DNA from: Shimia ponticola
Lineage (GTDB): Bacteria; Pseudomonadota; Alphaproteobacteria; Rhodobacterales; Rhodobacteraceae
DNA length: 64,000 bases
Assembly: GCF_007995215.1 (NCBI RefSeq)
Contig: NZ_VCDK01000003.1
Span: 744,001-808,000, forward strand
Reading direction: 5' to 3'
The number at the start of each line of letters is the position of its first letter. Position 1 is the first letter of the stretch. Made by a program: the position numbers and the translations under genes. Positions 25,946 through 34,564 of the stretch are shown here, piece by piece. The notes under the pieces were generated by a model that had not been told where the DNA came from, did not search any database, and saw only the letters and a list, made by a program, of their open reading frames with translations.

Positions 25946-25983
25946 CTGCATCGCAGCATTTCAAGGCTTTTTCTGCGTTGCAG
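25946..25983. promoter_or_regulatory. Two PhaR operators upstream of phaP
   Basis: CTGC-ATC-GCAG at 25946-25956 and CTGC-GTT-GCAG at 25973-25983, start points 27 bases apart. They fit the CTGC-N3/4-GCAG sites described for PhaR of Paracoccus/Rhodobacter phasin promoters. They lie 67-104 bases before the phaP start codon. Confidence 0.8.
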
Positions 25984-26012
25984 CAAAAAATTCTGCCACA
26001 AGGTGAGCGCCC

Positions 26013-27827
26013 CTAGTCGTCGCTGCCCATGTCAGGCTCGGCAACAACATAGGTCCCAGGCGCCTGTGGCAGGCTGTCGTGTTTGCTGCCACCGGGCTTG
26101 CGCGCTTTGACCTTACCGTCTTCATTGCGGTCTTGCAGCCACGCGTCCCAACGCGGCCACCAGCTTCCATCGTGGAAATCCGCTTTTTCCTTCCACGGCT
26201 CTGCCGCTCGCTTCAGATCCGGGTTTATGTAGTGACCGTATTTCTTTTTGGACGGCGGGTTCACAATGCCTGCGATGTGCCCGGACTCTGACAGAATAAA
26301 GGTTTTGTCGACCGACGACATCTTTTGCACGCCGTAATAAGATGACCGCCACGCTGCGATATGATCCGTCTCACACGCAATCGCGCAGACAGGAACATCG
26401 ACCTCTTGGAGGTAGAGCGTGTCTTCGCCCAGCGTAAAGCCACCATTGGCAAACAGGTCGTCCTGACACAGACCGCGCAGGTACTCGATTGCCATCTTGC
26501 CCGGAAGGTTTGTGCTGTCGCCGTTCCAGTATAGCAGATCGAAGGCTGGTGGAGCCTCGCCCATCATGTAGCTTTTGATCGCCGGGCCGTAGATCAGGTC
26601 ATTCGAGCGTAGATAGCTGAACGTCCGCGCCATGTAGATCGATTCAAGTACGCCCTTGTCCTTACACTCATCGACGATGCCGTTGATGAAATCGTTATTC
26701 AGGAACACACCCACTTCACCCTGATCGGAAAAGTCCGTGAGTGTCGTGAAGAACGTGGCCGAATTGATGTCGTCCGTATTGCCGCGCTTGGCCCTGCGCG
26801 CCAGCGTCAGGGCAAGCGTCGTTCCGGCAATGCAATAGCCCACGACGTTCAGCTTTTTGACCTTGGCTGCCTTCTTGGCCTCGGCAATGGCGGTCTCATA
26901 GCCGTCTTCGACATAATCGAGCATTCCAACGTCGGCATAGCTGGGGTCTGGGTTGACCCAACTGACGACAAACACCGTGTGGCCCTGATCGACCAGCCAT
27001 TTGATCATCGAATTCCGGTCTTTGAGATCCAGAATATAGAACTTGTTGATCCATGGCGGGAACACCAGAATTGGTGGTTTCTCGACCTCTTCGGTCGTCG
27101 GATCATACTGGATCAGCTCGAACAGCCTATTCTGGAAAACGACCCGTCCCGGCGTGGTTGCCAGATTCTCGCCCACGCGAAATGCATCGCGATCAGCCAG
27201 CGTCACCAGCAGGTCGCCATGGTTGGCTTCGATGTCTGCAACCAGATTTTCAAGACCGCGCACCAGACTCTCGCCATCGGTCTCAACAGCGCGTTCCAGC
27301 GCCTCAGGGTTCGTGCCAAGAAAGTTCGACGGGCTGAACATGTCGACGATCTGGCGGCTAAAATACTCAACGCGCTTCTTTTCGCGCGGCTCAAGGTGTT
27401 CGATATCCTGGATCGCCTGACCAACGGCCTCGGCGTTCAGCATGTATTGCTGTTTGAGAAAGTTGAAATACGGGTGCGTGTCCCACATCGGGTTTGCGAA
27501 CCGGCGGTCAAACGGCATGTCATCTTGAGGCGCCTGCAGCTTGCCTTGTGCCAAGGCTTGCTGGGCTTCGACGTAATGCTGCACCGATTTCGACCAGTAA
27601 CTGACTTGGTGTTCGATGATCTTTGCCGGGTTGGCCATCATTTCGGTCACATAGGCCGATGCCGCACGCATGAACAACTCATGCGAAGGACCTTGCAACG
27701 ATTGCGGTGTCGGTTCCTGCTTTTGTGCAACCGCAGCGATAAGCCGTTTCGTAAGCGCGTCAACGCGCTGCAAATTTTCTTTCAATTTTTTAGACGGAGG
27801 AGAAATTTCGTGATTATCGGTTGTCAT
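26013..27827 (-). CDS. phaC: Class I polyhydroxyalkanoate synthase
   Basis: Polymerises 3-hydroxyacyl-CoA into PHA at the granule surface. The product is 604 residues, a usual class I length. The N-terminal PhaC_N domain covers about 60-290 and the alpha/beta hydrolase core has nucleophile Cys332 in GYCIAGT. The acid and base residues are in CETDHIAAW and SGHIAGIVNPP. The box has Ala where many synthases have Gly (GYCxGGT). There is a Lys/Pro tail (KVKARKPGGSKH). It is divergent from phaZ and 133 bases upstream of phaP. Confidence 0.96.
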   Translation of the reverse strand: MTTDNHEISPPSKKLKENLQRVDALTKRLIAAVAQKQEPTPQSLQGPSHELFMRAASAYVTEMMANPAKIIEHQVSYWSKSVQHYVEAQQALAQGKLQAPQDDMPFDRRFANPMWDTHPYFNFLKQQYMLNAEAVGQAIQDIEHLEPREKKRVEYFSRQIVDMFSPSNFLGTNPEALERAVETDGESLVRGLENLVADIEANHGDLLVTLADRDAFRVGENLATTPGRVVFQNRLFELIQYDPTTEEVEKPPILVFPPWINKFYILDLKDRNSMIKWLVDQGHTVFVVSWVNPDPSYADVGMLDYVEDGYETAIAEAKKAAKVKKLNVVGYCIAGTTLALTLARRAKRGNTDDINSATFFTTLTDFSDQGEVGVFLNNDFINGIVDECKDKGVLESIYMARTFSYLRSNDLIYGPAIKSYMMGEAPPAFDLLYWNGDSTNLPGKMAIEYLRGLCQDDLFANGGFTLGEDTLYLQEVDVPVCAIACETDHIAAWRSSYYGVQKMSSVDKTFILSESGHIAGIVNPPSKKKYGHYINPDLKRAAEPWKEKADFHDGSWWPRWDAWLQDRNEDGKVKARKPGGSKHDSLPQAPGTYVVAEPDMGSDD

Positions 27828-27852
27828 ATTAACGATTGCCTTCTACCTTCGC

Positions 27853-27876
27853 ACCTGCAGCAATAAGGTCGCAGGT
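27853..27876. promoter_or_regulatory. Inverted repeat in the phaC-phaZ divergent region
   Basis: ACCTGC (27853-27858) and GCAGGT (27871-27876) form an inverted repeat with a 12-base gap, between the divergent phaC and phaZ starts. It shares TGC/GCA halves with the PhaR sites, but the spacing is larger, so the assignment is tentative. Confidence 0.35.
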
Positions 27877-27962
27877 CCGCTAGGACAAAGCGACCAAAGG
27901 CCTCAACCCGACGACAGATCCGGGGGGCACCCCAAGGGACAAGTGATCGGAAGGAGCCGTCG

Positions 27963-29237
27963 ATGCGGTACATGTTAACATATGATCTCATGGAAACAGC
28001 CCGGAACACAAACCAATGGCTAGGCGCCACCGCCAAAGCCATGGCGTCCTACCCCGCCGTTGCCATGATGCCCAATCCCGCCATGCAGTGGCTGGCAGCT
28101 TGGGGCGAAGTAACCGAGCGCACATTCAGCCGCATGGTCGCCAAGCCGGATTGGAACCTCGACAGCCTGACCACCGATGATGGCAAAGATCACCTGATCG
28201 AAATCGAAACCGTTCTGGCGCGCCCCTTTGGAGACCTGATCCACTTCAATGTGCAGGGTCGCAAAACCAAACCGCGCAAGGTGCTGTTGGTCGCGCCAAT
28301 GTCCGGCCACTACGCCACCCTGCTGCGCAAAACGGTTCATAGCCTCCTGCCCGATTGCGAAGTCTATATCACTGACTGGCACAACGCCCGCGACATTCCT
28401 GTCAGCGAAGGCAAGTTCGATGTCGAAGACTACACGCTCTACCTGACTGAATTCATGCGCGAACTGGGTCCTGAGACCCATGTTATCGCTGTGTGCCAAC
28501 CCGCTCCCCTGACGCTGGCTGCCACTGCCTATCTGGCGGAAGAGGACCCTAAGGCGCAGCCAGCATCCCTCACACTGATCGGCGGCCCTATTGACCCCGA
28601 CGCAGCCGCTACGGACGTCACGGACTTTGGCGCGCGCGTAACCATGGGCCAGCTTGAAGAAACCATGATCCAGCGCGTCGGCTTCAAGTATTCCGGCGTG
28701 GGTCGGCTGGTCTATCCAGGCCTACTGCAACTGTCGTCATTCATGTCGATGAACGCGGAAAAGCATTCAAAGAGCTTCTCGGACCAGATCATGCGCGTTG
28801 CGCGTGGCGAAGCCGCAGAGCACGACAAACATAACAGCTTCTACGATGAATACCTCGCTGTCATGGACATGCCGGCAGAGTTCTACCTGTCGACCGTCGA
28901 ACGCATCTTCAAATCGCGCGACATCGCCCGCAATGACTTTGTCGTCGCTGGCCGCAAGGTCGACATTTCGAAGATCACGGACGTCGCGGTCAAGATCGTC
29001 GAAGGCGAAGAGGACGACATTTCAGCACCCGGTCAGTGTCTGGCCGCGCTGGACCTGCTGACGGGCCTGCCTGAGTCGAAGAAAGCCGCGCATCTTGAGC
29101 CCGGCGCCGGTCACTACGGTATTTTCGCTGGCAAAAGCTGGCGCAACAACATTCGCCCGCTGGTGCTGGAGTTCATCGACAGCAATTCACGGTCGAAAAA
29201 GGTCAAAGTCGCGAACAAGAACGCGGCGGCCAAGTAA
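27963..29237 (+). CDS. phaZ: Intracellular polyhydroxyalkanoate depolymerase
   Basis: Mobilises stored PHB. The 424-residue product resembles cytosolic depolymerases that use Cys rather than Ser: nucleophile Cys178 in VCQPAPLTLAA. Also present are the N-terminal YDLMETAR, the LLVAPMSGHYATLLRKTV oxyanion region and the C-terminal histidine in EPGAGHYGIFAGKSWR. GGAAGGAG precedes ATG 27963. It is divergent from phaC, the usual layout in this bacterial group, and ends at a terminator. Confidence 0.95.
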   Translation: MRYMLTYDLMETARNTNQWLGATAKAMASYPAVAMMPNPAMQWLAAWGEVTERTFSRMVAKPDWNLDSLTTDDGKDHLIEIETVLARPFGDLIHFNVQGRKTKPRKVLLVAPMSGHYATLLRKTVHSLLPDCEVYITDWHNARDIPVSEGKFDVEDYTLYLTEFMRELGPETHVIAVCQPAPLTLAATAYLAEEDPKAQPASLTLIGGPIDPDAAATDVTDFGARVTMGQLEETMIQRVGFKYSGVGRLVYPGLLQLSSFMSMNAEKHSKSFSDQIMRVARGEAAEHDKHNSFYDEYLAVMDMPAEFYLSTVERIFKSRDIARNDFVVAGRKVDISKITDVAVKIVEGEEDDISAPGQCLAALDLLTGLPESKKAAHLEPGAGHYGIFAGKSWRNNIRPLVLEFIDSNSRSKKVKVANKNAAAK

Positions 29238-29247
29238 TCAGTTCAAC

Positions 29248-29280
29248 CGGCCTTCATCCTGCATGGATGGAGGCCGATTT
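29248..29280 (+). terminator. Terminator of phaZ
   Basis: A 12-bp stem with one mismatch, CGGCCTTCATCC / GGATGGAGGCCG, followed by ATTTGATT. Confidence 0.7.
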
Positions 29281-29293
29281 GATTGATCCGCTT

Positions 29294-30007
29294 CTATTGA
29301 AGCACCCACGGCATTAGCATCCACTCGCGCAGGACATCGTTTGTTAGGTCCGGCTGTTCCAGAGTGGGCAAATGTCCGGCATCGCCAAGTATTTGCAGCG
29401 TCGCATGCGGGATCATCTCGGCCATGAACTTATGGCGCTGCGGCGGGCATAGAGCGTCAAACTCTCCACACATCACAAGGGTCGGGCACTTGATCTTGCG
29501 CAAAGTTGCCTGATGGTCGCGTCGCCTCTGCAAAGCACGGGACTGGCGTACAAAGACGTCTGGCCCGAGAGACTCGGCCATGGCCATGCACAGGTCCAGA
29601 ATCTGCGCCTTGTATTTCGTTTCAGCCAAGTAATGCGGCTTCATCTCATCACGCATCACGTTGCGCAGCTTGCCTGCCCGTACTTTAACGATCTGCGGTT
29701 CGCGCTCCGCGGCCCGTTCCGGTGTCTCGGCCATCGCATTGGTGTCCATCAGCGCCAAGCGTGTCACGCGATCAGGTGCCTTGCGCATGATCTCAAGCGC
29801 CACGATCCCACCCATCGACAGACCCGCCAAGGCGAACTTTGACGGTGCGGCGGTCAGGATGTTCGAGGCGATCTCTTCGATGCGTTCCCCAATGTGGATC
29901 GGTGCCACCATAACCGCACGATCATGAGACAGCGCATCAATCTGCGGCGCAAAAAGCCGGGCATCACACATCATGCCCGGCAGGAAAACGATGGGTTCTG
30001 GTGTCAC
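29294..30007 (-). CDS. Alpha/beta hydrolase
   Basis: A 237-residue serine hydrolase with nucleophile Ser64 in AGLSMGG, an acid in GEFDALCPP and a His in GDAGHLPTLEQP. The IVFLPGMMCD opening with PGMM is frequent in small esterase-like proteins of this type. The start is GTG at 30007, overlapping the stop of the MetE-like gene (GTGA), so the two genes are co-translated. The substrate is unknown; linkage to a methyltransferase-like protein is the only hint. Confidence 0.85.
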   Translation of the reverse strand: MTPEPIVFLPGMMCDARLFAPQIDALSHDRAVMVAPIHIGERIEEIASNILTAAPSKFALAGLSMGGIVALEIMRKAPDRVTRLALMDTNAMAETPERAAEREPQIVKVRAGKLRNVMRDEMKPHYLAETKYKAQILDLCMAMAESLGPDVFVRQSRALQRRRDHQATLRKIKCPTLVMCGEFDALCPPQRHKFMAEMIPHATLQILGDAGHLPTLEQPDLTNDVLREWMLMPWVLQ

Positions 30008-31131
30008 AGACGCCCACTCGCAATCTTTGCACCTTCACTCAGCGCACCCAGTTTTGCATAGGCGATGTCAGGGTCAACGGCACCAAACCCGGCAAATGTG
30101 CCAAATCCACAATCGCTTCCTGCGATCACACGATCGGCGCCAACGATACCCGCAAACTTTGTGATCCGCTCTGCGACCAGTTCGGGATGTTCGACAAAGT
30201 TGGTCGTTGAATCGACGACACCCGGAACAAGCACCTTGTCTTCCGGGATCTCTGCCGCACGGTCGCGGAACACGGTCCATTCATGTGCGTGGCGTGGGTT
30301 GGATGTCTCAAACAAGAGTTGCGAGGCCCCGACCGACATGAAGGTCGAGAACACCTTGTCCATCTCGATGTCGCAGCAATGGGGGCCTTCGTAGTTTCCC
30401 CAGCAGATATGGACCCGGACGCGCGAGGGATCGATCTCCTCCAGCGCGTGGTTCAGCGCTTCGACATGCATGCCCGCAACTTTGAGGAACTCGTCATCCG
30501 ACAGGTCGTTGAAGAGCATATGCCGCGACAAGGCAAGGTCTGGGCAGTCCAGTTGCAGGTAGAGCCCGCTATCCACAATTGTGCGGTATTCGGCGCGCAT
30601 GGCATCCGCGAGCGCGGCCAAATACTCTTCGCGAGATGCGTAGAAATCGTTCTGCAAAAATAGCGAAATCACCCCAGGTGACGCAGCATTCATAAACCCT
30701 TCGCTCGCCCCGTGTGCGGCCATGCCAGCCTTGAGGTTGGCGATGTCGGCCAACAACTCGTCCTGACCTTTGGATTTCACCTCACCGACGCACATCGGAC
30801 GGGCATAGGTGGGCGTGCCGCCATCATCGGCCAACCGTTTCAGGAACCCCGGAAACATCTTGAGATCGGCGGGCGCGTTCCGGGGGCTATCGCCATCAAA
30901 GCCCGTGTAGCGATCCTTCACATAGGTCGCATAGCTGATCTTGGACGTCTCCCCGTCACTGACGATACCAATCCCTGCCTCAACTTGCCGCGCCACCGTC
31001 GCATCGGCGGCCTCGGTCATGGCGGCATCGAATGCGGCCTGATCAAAGTCTTCTCCATTCTCGCGTGCAAAGATGAAATCAACGACCTTTTGCGTGCGTG
31101 GCAGGCTGCCCACATGGGTTGTCTTGATCAT
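30004..31131 (-). CDS. MetE-like (cobalamin-independent methionine synthase C-terminal type) protein
   Basis: A 375-residue protein resembling only the catalytic C-terminal barrel of MetE/UROD-like methyltransferases: KTTHVGSLPRT at the start, IGIVSDGE, then a HICWGNY motif whose His/Cys, with the Cys in GSDCGFGT, would bind Zn. It is half the size of MetE, so it is not a full methionine synthase; relatives act on small thiols or are uncharacterised. A strong AAGGGGACGAGG precedes ATG 31131. An open extension to 31200 is rejected. It is operonic with the hydrolase at 29294. Confidence 0.85.
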   Translation of the reverse strand: MIKTTHVGSLPRTQKVVDFIFARENGEDFDQAAFDAAMTEAADATVARQVEAGIGIVSDGETSKISYATYVKDRYTGFDGDSPRNAPADLKMFPGFLKRLADDGGTPTYARPMCVGEVKSKGQDELLADIANLKAGMAAHGASEGFMNAASPGVISLFLQNDFYASREEYLAALADAMRAEYRTIVDSGLYLQLDCPDLALSRHMLFNDLSDDEFLKVAGMHVEALNHALEEIDPSRVRVHICWGNYEGPHCCDIEMDKVFSTFMSVGASQLLFETSNPRHAHEWTVFRDRAAEIPEDKVLVPGVVDSTTNFVEHPELVAERITKFAGIVGADRVIAGSDCGFGTFAGFGAVDPDIAYAKLGALSEGAKIASGRL

Positions 31132-31207
31132 GGCCTCGTCCCCTTGGTTTGTTGGGCCAACATACCCTGCCGCCCCCTTGCCGCAAGCCGCTTTGCACAC
31201 CTATTCA

Positions 31208-31248
31208 AAACAAAAGCGCGCCGCCCCGGGCTGCATCGGGACGGCGCG
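31208..31248 (-). terminator. Terminator of the LysM-binding-protein operon
   Basis: A long GC stem (CGCGCCG-x-CCCG / CGGG-x-CGGCGCG) with an 8-base loop. On the minus strand TTTTGTTTT follows. It is 30 bases beyond the stop at 31278. Confidence 0.85.
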
Positions 31249-31277
31249 AGCCTCGCATTTTGATGCCTCGATCCGCG

Positions 31278-32318
31278 CTAGTTTACGCGATCCCAAAACA
31301 CCCCCAAGTGACGCGAGACGATCTGGTCATACCGCTCTGATTCCTTCAGTTTTTTCAGCCCGGCATTGAAACGATAAAGATGGGTGGTTCCCCGCCAGTG
31401 TTTCTTGGAGATGATCACATGAAGCCCCTGAACCCCAAGAGGGTTCGCCAGCGGCGATACCTGATCACGAAGCCCCATATCCGACAGCGTGGTCCAACCC
31501 GTGAACTCATTCAGGGCAACTGCGTCGACCTGCCCGCTCAGCAAAAGACGGAAACAGTCGGCAGGCGTTGCCGGTTGCTCAAGTGCAACCAGGTTACGCG
31601 TCAGCCATTGCCGCTCGGCGCTATCAAGATCGAAGGTAAAGTAACCGGCAGGACGGCAGAGCGTTTTGCCAAACAAGTCGCTGTCCTGATCGAATGTCAG
31701 GTCCGACCCGTTGGCGACAAACAAGAGCTGCAGCAGTTCGACAATCGGATCCGAGAAATGGAAATTCACACAACGCTCGTTGCCGGGCGTGTTTTCGCAA
31801 TCCGGACGAAACCAAGGGAAGCCCATGTCGAATTCTTTAGAATCCAGCATCGGGAACAGGTGCTTGGACCAGTCGTCTTCCCAAGTGATCGAATAGGTCA
31901 CCGGGCTTGGCGTTTCCTCCATCGCCGCGTTCACCAATTCGGTGATCATCCCCTGCCCCGGCCATGCACGGTCGGTGAAGGGGGCATAGTTGCTGCCGGT
32001 GATCAGCATCATCTCAGCGTCTTCGACCTGAAGCGGTGTCGCTTCAGCCACAAAGTCCGAACCGTCCAGAGGACATGGCACAGTCAGAACCGTACCCGCC
32101 GGAATTTGCAGAGGGTTCGAAAGCGCGGACTGATTAGAGTAAAAGATCAACGACCAGCGCTCGATGTCGCCATAGAATTGCTCGGCAATGGTAAAGACAG
32201 TGTCACCGCTATTCACCGAATACTGCGCTGGCTCGCAGGCCTCGGCACTGGTGGCAATCAAAGACGGCACCAAAAGCCCCGTCAGTCCAATCAAAGCGTG
32301 TGTCAGTGGGCGTGCCAT
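31278..32318 (-). CDS. LysM domain fused to an amino-acid-type solute-binding domain, copy 2
   Basis: A 346-residue exported protein. A signal peptide ends near ATSAEA, then a LysM repeat (about 28-78: YSVNSGDTVFTIAEQFYGDI ... LQIPAGTVLTVPC) for peptidoglycan binding, then a family 3 solute-binding-like domain (about 98-340, with SNYAPFTDRAWPGQGM, MGFPWFRPDC, CVNFHFSDPIVELL and DAVALNEFTG). Paired Cys suggest disulfides. GAGGAG precedes ATG 32318. It begins 21 bases after its paralogue ends. No permease or ATPase is nearby. Confidence 0.85.
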   Translation of the reverse strand: MARPLTHALIGLTGLLVPSLIATSAEACEPAQYSVNSGDTVFTIAEQFYGDIERWSLIFYSNQSALSNPLQIPAGTVLTVPCPLDGSDFVAEATPLQVEDAEMMLITGSNYAPFTDRAWPGQGMITELVNAAMEETPSPVTYSITWEDDWSKHLFPMLDSKEFDMGFPWFRPDCENTPGNERCVNFHFSDPIVELLQLLFVANGSDLTFDQDSDLFGKTLCRPAGYFTFDLDSAERQWLTRNLVALEQPATPADCFRLLLSGQVDAVALNEFTGWTTLSDMGLRDQVSPLANPLGVQGLHVIISKKHWRGTTHLYRFNAGLKKLKESERYDQIVSRHLGVFWDRVN

Positions 32319-32339
32319 GGGTTGCTCCTCACGCCTCAA

Positions 32340-33422
32340 TCAAAACTCGGCCCAGATACGCGTCATATGTTCGTCGATGACACGCTGGTATTCGCCGTTA
32401 TCCTTGATGGTCTGAAGCCCCTCGTTCACCATCGCCATGAGGTCATTGGCCTGCGGGTGCGACTTGTGAGCGATGATATAAAGCCCTTCAATCGCCAGCG
32501 GCAAACCGGATGCCACCTCGACCTGTTCGCTCAGCGCCAGTTCTTGAATCTTCGAGCGGCCAGTGAATTCGTTCAGGACTACGCCGTCGACCTTTTCATC
32601 CACAAGCATCCGCATGCAGTCGTCGATTGTTCCCGGCACTTCCAAGGTGATCTTGCCATCCTTTAGCCAGTTACGACCGTCCTGATCGAAGAGAAACGTC
32701 GAATAGCCCTTCGGGCGGCACAACGTCCGGCCCTGCATGTCAGCATCGCTGAAATAGGCGAACCCTGAACCTTTGCGGACCAGCATCACGCTGAGAAGCT
32801 CGAACACAGGTTCCGAGAACACAAGGTTCGCGCAGCGATACGTCGTGGGATCAGCCTCGCAATCCGGTTTGAACCAAGGGAACCCTAGGTCCAGAAGCGC
32901 ATTGGACAAAAGCGGCTCGTGATGCGCTGACCAGTCGTTGACCCAATGGATAGCATAGCCTTCCGATGGATTTGCCGCCTCCATCGTCTGGGTCACGATA
33001 TCCGTATAGAGCCCACCGTTTGGCAGACTGCGGTCGGTGAACGGTTTATAATCATCCGCCGTCAGCAGATTAATTTTGCTCGCATTCGCCGCATTGCCGA
33101 GCGGCACAACCAAAGGCGACGCTGCAGCACGGGTCACCTCAGTTACGTCGACACCGCCTTCAAGCCCAGTGGGCAGCCCGTCGATGCAGGTGAGGTTTAG
33201 CTTCATGCCAACAAAGATACGCGCTGGATCAGCGCCAATGGTTCCGATGTTGGTTTGGTGGATGGCCGACCATTTGCCGACATCCTTGTACAGCGCGTCC
33301 GCAATCGCCGAGAGCGAGTCGCCTGGACGCACCTCGTATACACCACCACAACTTTGCGCAGCAGCAGCCCCGCCTACACAGATTCCAAATGCAGCCAAAA
33401 GGCTGGCAATGCGACGTCGCAT
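32340..33422 (-). CDS. LysM domain fused to an amino-acid-type solute-binding domain, copy 1
   Basis: A 360-residue paralogue of the next gene with the same architecture: signal peptide (ASLLAAFGICVGGAAAA), LysM (about 28-80: YEVRPGDSLSAIADALYKDV ... IFVGMKLNLTC), and a binding-protein-like domain (about 120-355: DDYKPFTDRSLPNGGL, DLGFPWFKPDC, CANLVFSEPVFELL, DGVVLNEFTG). ATG 33422 follows GGGGGA. The fusion would anchor a ligand receptor to peptidoglycan instead of leaving it free in the periplasm. Its ligand is unknown. Confidence 0.85.
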   Translation of the reverse strand: MRRRIASLLAAFGICVGGAAAAQSCGGVYEVRPGDSLSAIADALYKDVGKWSAIHQTNIGTIGADPARIFVGMKLNLTCIDGLPTGLEGGVDVTEVTRAAASPLVVPLGNAANASKINLLTADDYKPFTDRSLPNGGLYTDIVTQTMEAANPSEGYAIHWVNDWSAHHEPLLSNALLDLGFPWFKPDCEADPTTYRCANLVFSEPVFELLSVMLVRKGSGFAYFSDADMQGRTLCRPKGYSTFLFDQDGRNWLKDGKITLEVPGTIDDCMRMLVDEKVDGVVLNEFTGRSKIQELALSEQVEVASGLPLAIEGLYIIAHKSHPQANDLMAMVNEGLQTIKDNGEYQRVIDEHMTRIWAEF

Positions 33423-33613
33423 GTTGTCCCCCAAGGATACCCTCAGGCGGGATTAGTGGCCCGCCACCCACATTTCAGCAGATGTGCGTAAAATGCCTTT
33501 ATATGGTGGGTTGGGTCAACAGCTAAGCAACCTATAGCTGCCAGAAGTCTGCAGAAATACACCGCAGCCTCCCGACCTCAGCATGAATGACCCGTCTGGG
33601 ACGACAAAGCGCC

Positions 33614-34564
33614 TTACTCCGCCATCACCTGTGCCCAGAGAGCCAACTCGTCGTACAGCACCCATTCTCGGCGCAGGCCCCAAGGGCCAAACTCGGCATG
33701 GCTGATGCCCATGACATGAACCGACTTGCCTGTGGGACGGCCCAGTGCGCCCCAACCGTCATGTGTCCCGGTCAACGACCATCGTACCGCAGCGCGTGGT
33801 GGCATCATCGAGTCTTCACGCCCGATGACATGATGGGTTTCGAACTTGGCTGATGGCAGCGCCGCGCGCAGGCCAAGCCAGAACGCATCCGCCGCTTTGT
33901 GACCATGAGCGGTTACACCGCCGGGATATTCCAGATGGCAGGCCCGATCATACTCTTCCGGAATGGCCGAGAATTCCGCGGACATGATGCGCTTGAGAAT
34001 ACCTTCGTATTTGGCACCCCAAGGGTTGTCATTTCCACGTCCAAGATACGGACCGTCGAAATCATCCGCCGGAGTAAACACGCCCACCGACCGGCCTTCT
34101 GACCTTTCGCGCGCGACCCAGTCCTGCGGGCTCAGGCCCAACTGGCGCACGATCGCTCCGTTGTCGCGGATCAGCCATTCATCGCTGATCTGATTGTCCT
34201 TGGCATAGCAATCGGCAATCGCGCGATAGGTCACCGGCTTGCCAGTTGCCGGACCGAAGTGGCCACCCCTGTGCGTCGCCGTGGTCATGATCCTATGCGA
34301 TGACAACATGCCGGCCTCCGGGTCGCCAGACCAGATCACGTCTTCGCCCAGCAGCACGCGATCAGGAAACTCGGTCAGCGTTCCCATCGTGGCATAGGTC
34401 GACGCAGGCTCGCCCGTCGAAATCCCGCCGGGCATCCGCACGATTACGTCCTGATGGTAGTAATCCCGCATCCGCGCCCCAAGGCCACGATTTTCCCAAA
34501 TCTGTTCAGTGATCTTCAGGATGTAATCCGGAAAGTCTGCGAACTCGTTGCTGAAGCCTCTCAT
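33614..34564 (-). CDS. Double SnoaL-like (NTF2 fold) protein, distal gene of operon
   Basis: A 316-residue protein made of two SnoaL/polyketide-cyclase-like halves: half 1 has ITEQIWENRGLGARMRDYYH, half 2 has WLGLRAALPSAKFETHHVIG and GRPTGKSVHVMGISHAEF. Such folds act as cyclases, isomerases or binding proteins; several Tyr/His/Asp could form a pocket. ATG 34564 overlaps the LacI stop by four bases (ATGA). A second double-domain SnoaL-like protein is encoded at 37407 in the same operon. Confidence 0.8.
   Translation of the reverse strand: MRGFSNEFADFPDYILKITEQIWENRGLGARMRDYYHQDVIVRMPGGISTGEPASTYATMGTLTEFPDRVLLGEDVIWSGDPEAGMLSSHRIMTTATHRGGHFGPATGKPVTYRAIADCYAKDNQISDEWLIRDNGAIVRQLGLSPQDWVARERSEGRSVGVFTPADDFDGPYLGRGNDNPWGAKYEGILKRIMSAEFSAIPEEYDRACHLEYPGGVTAHGHKAADAFWLGLRAALPSAKFETHHVIGREDSMMPPRAAVRWSLTGTHDGWGALGRPTGKSVHVMGISHAEFGPWGLRREWVLYDELALWAQVMAE

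Noticed and set aside
31380-32666. A 428-codon plus-strand frame opposite the LysM-binding proteins
   Set aside because: No motif, skewed Arg/His/Gln composition; the minus-strand genes have signal peptides, LysM and ribosome binding sites.
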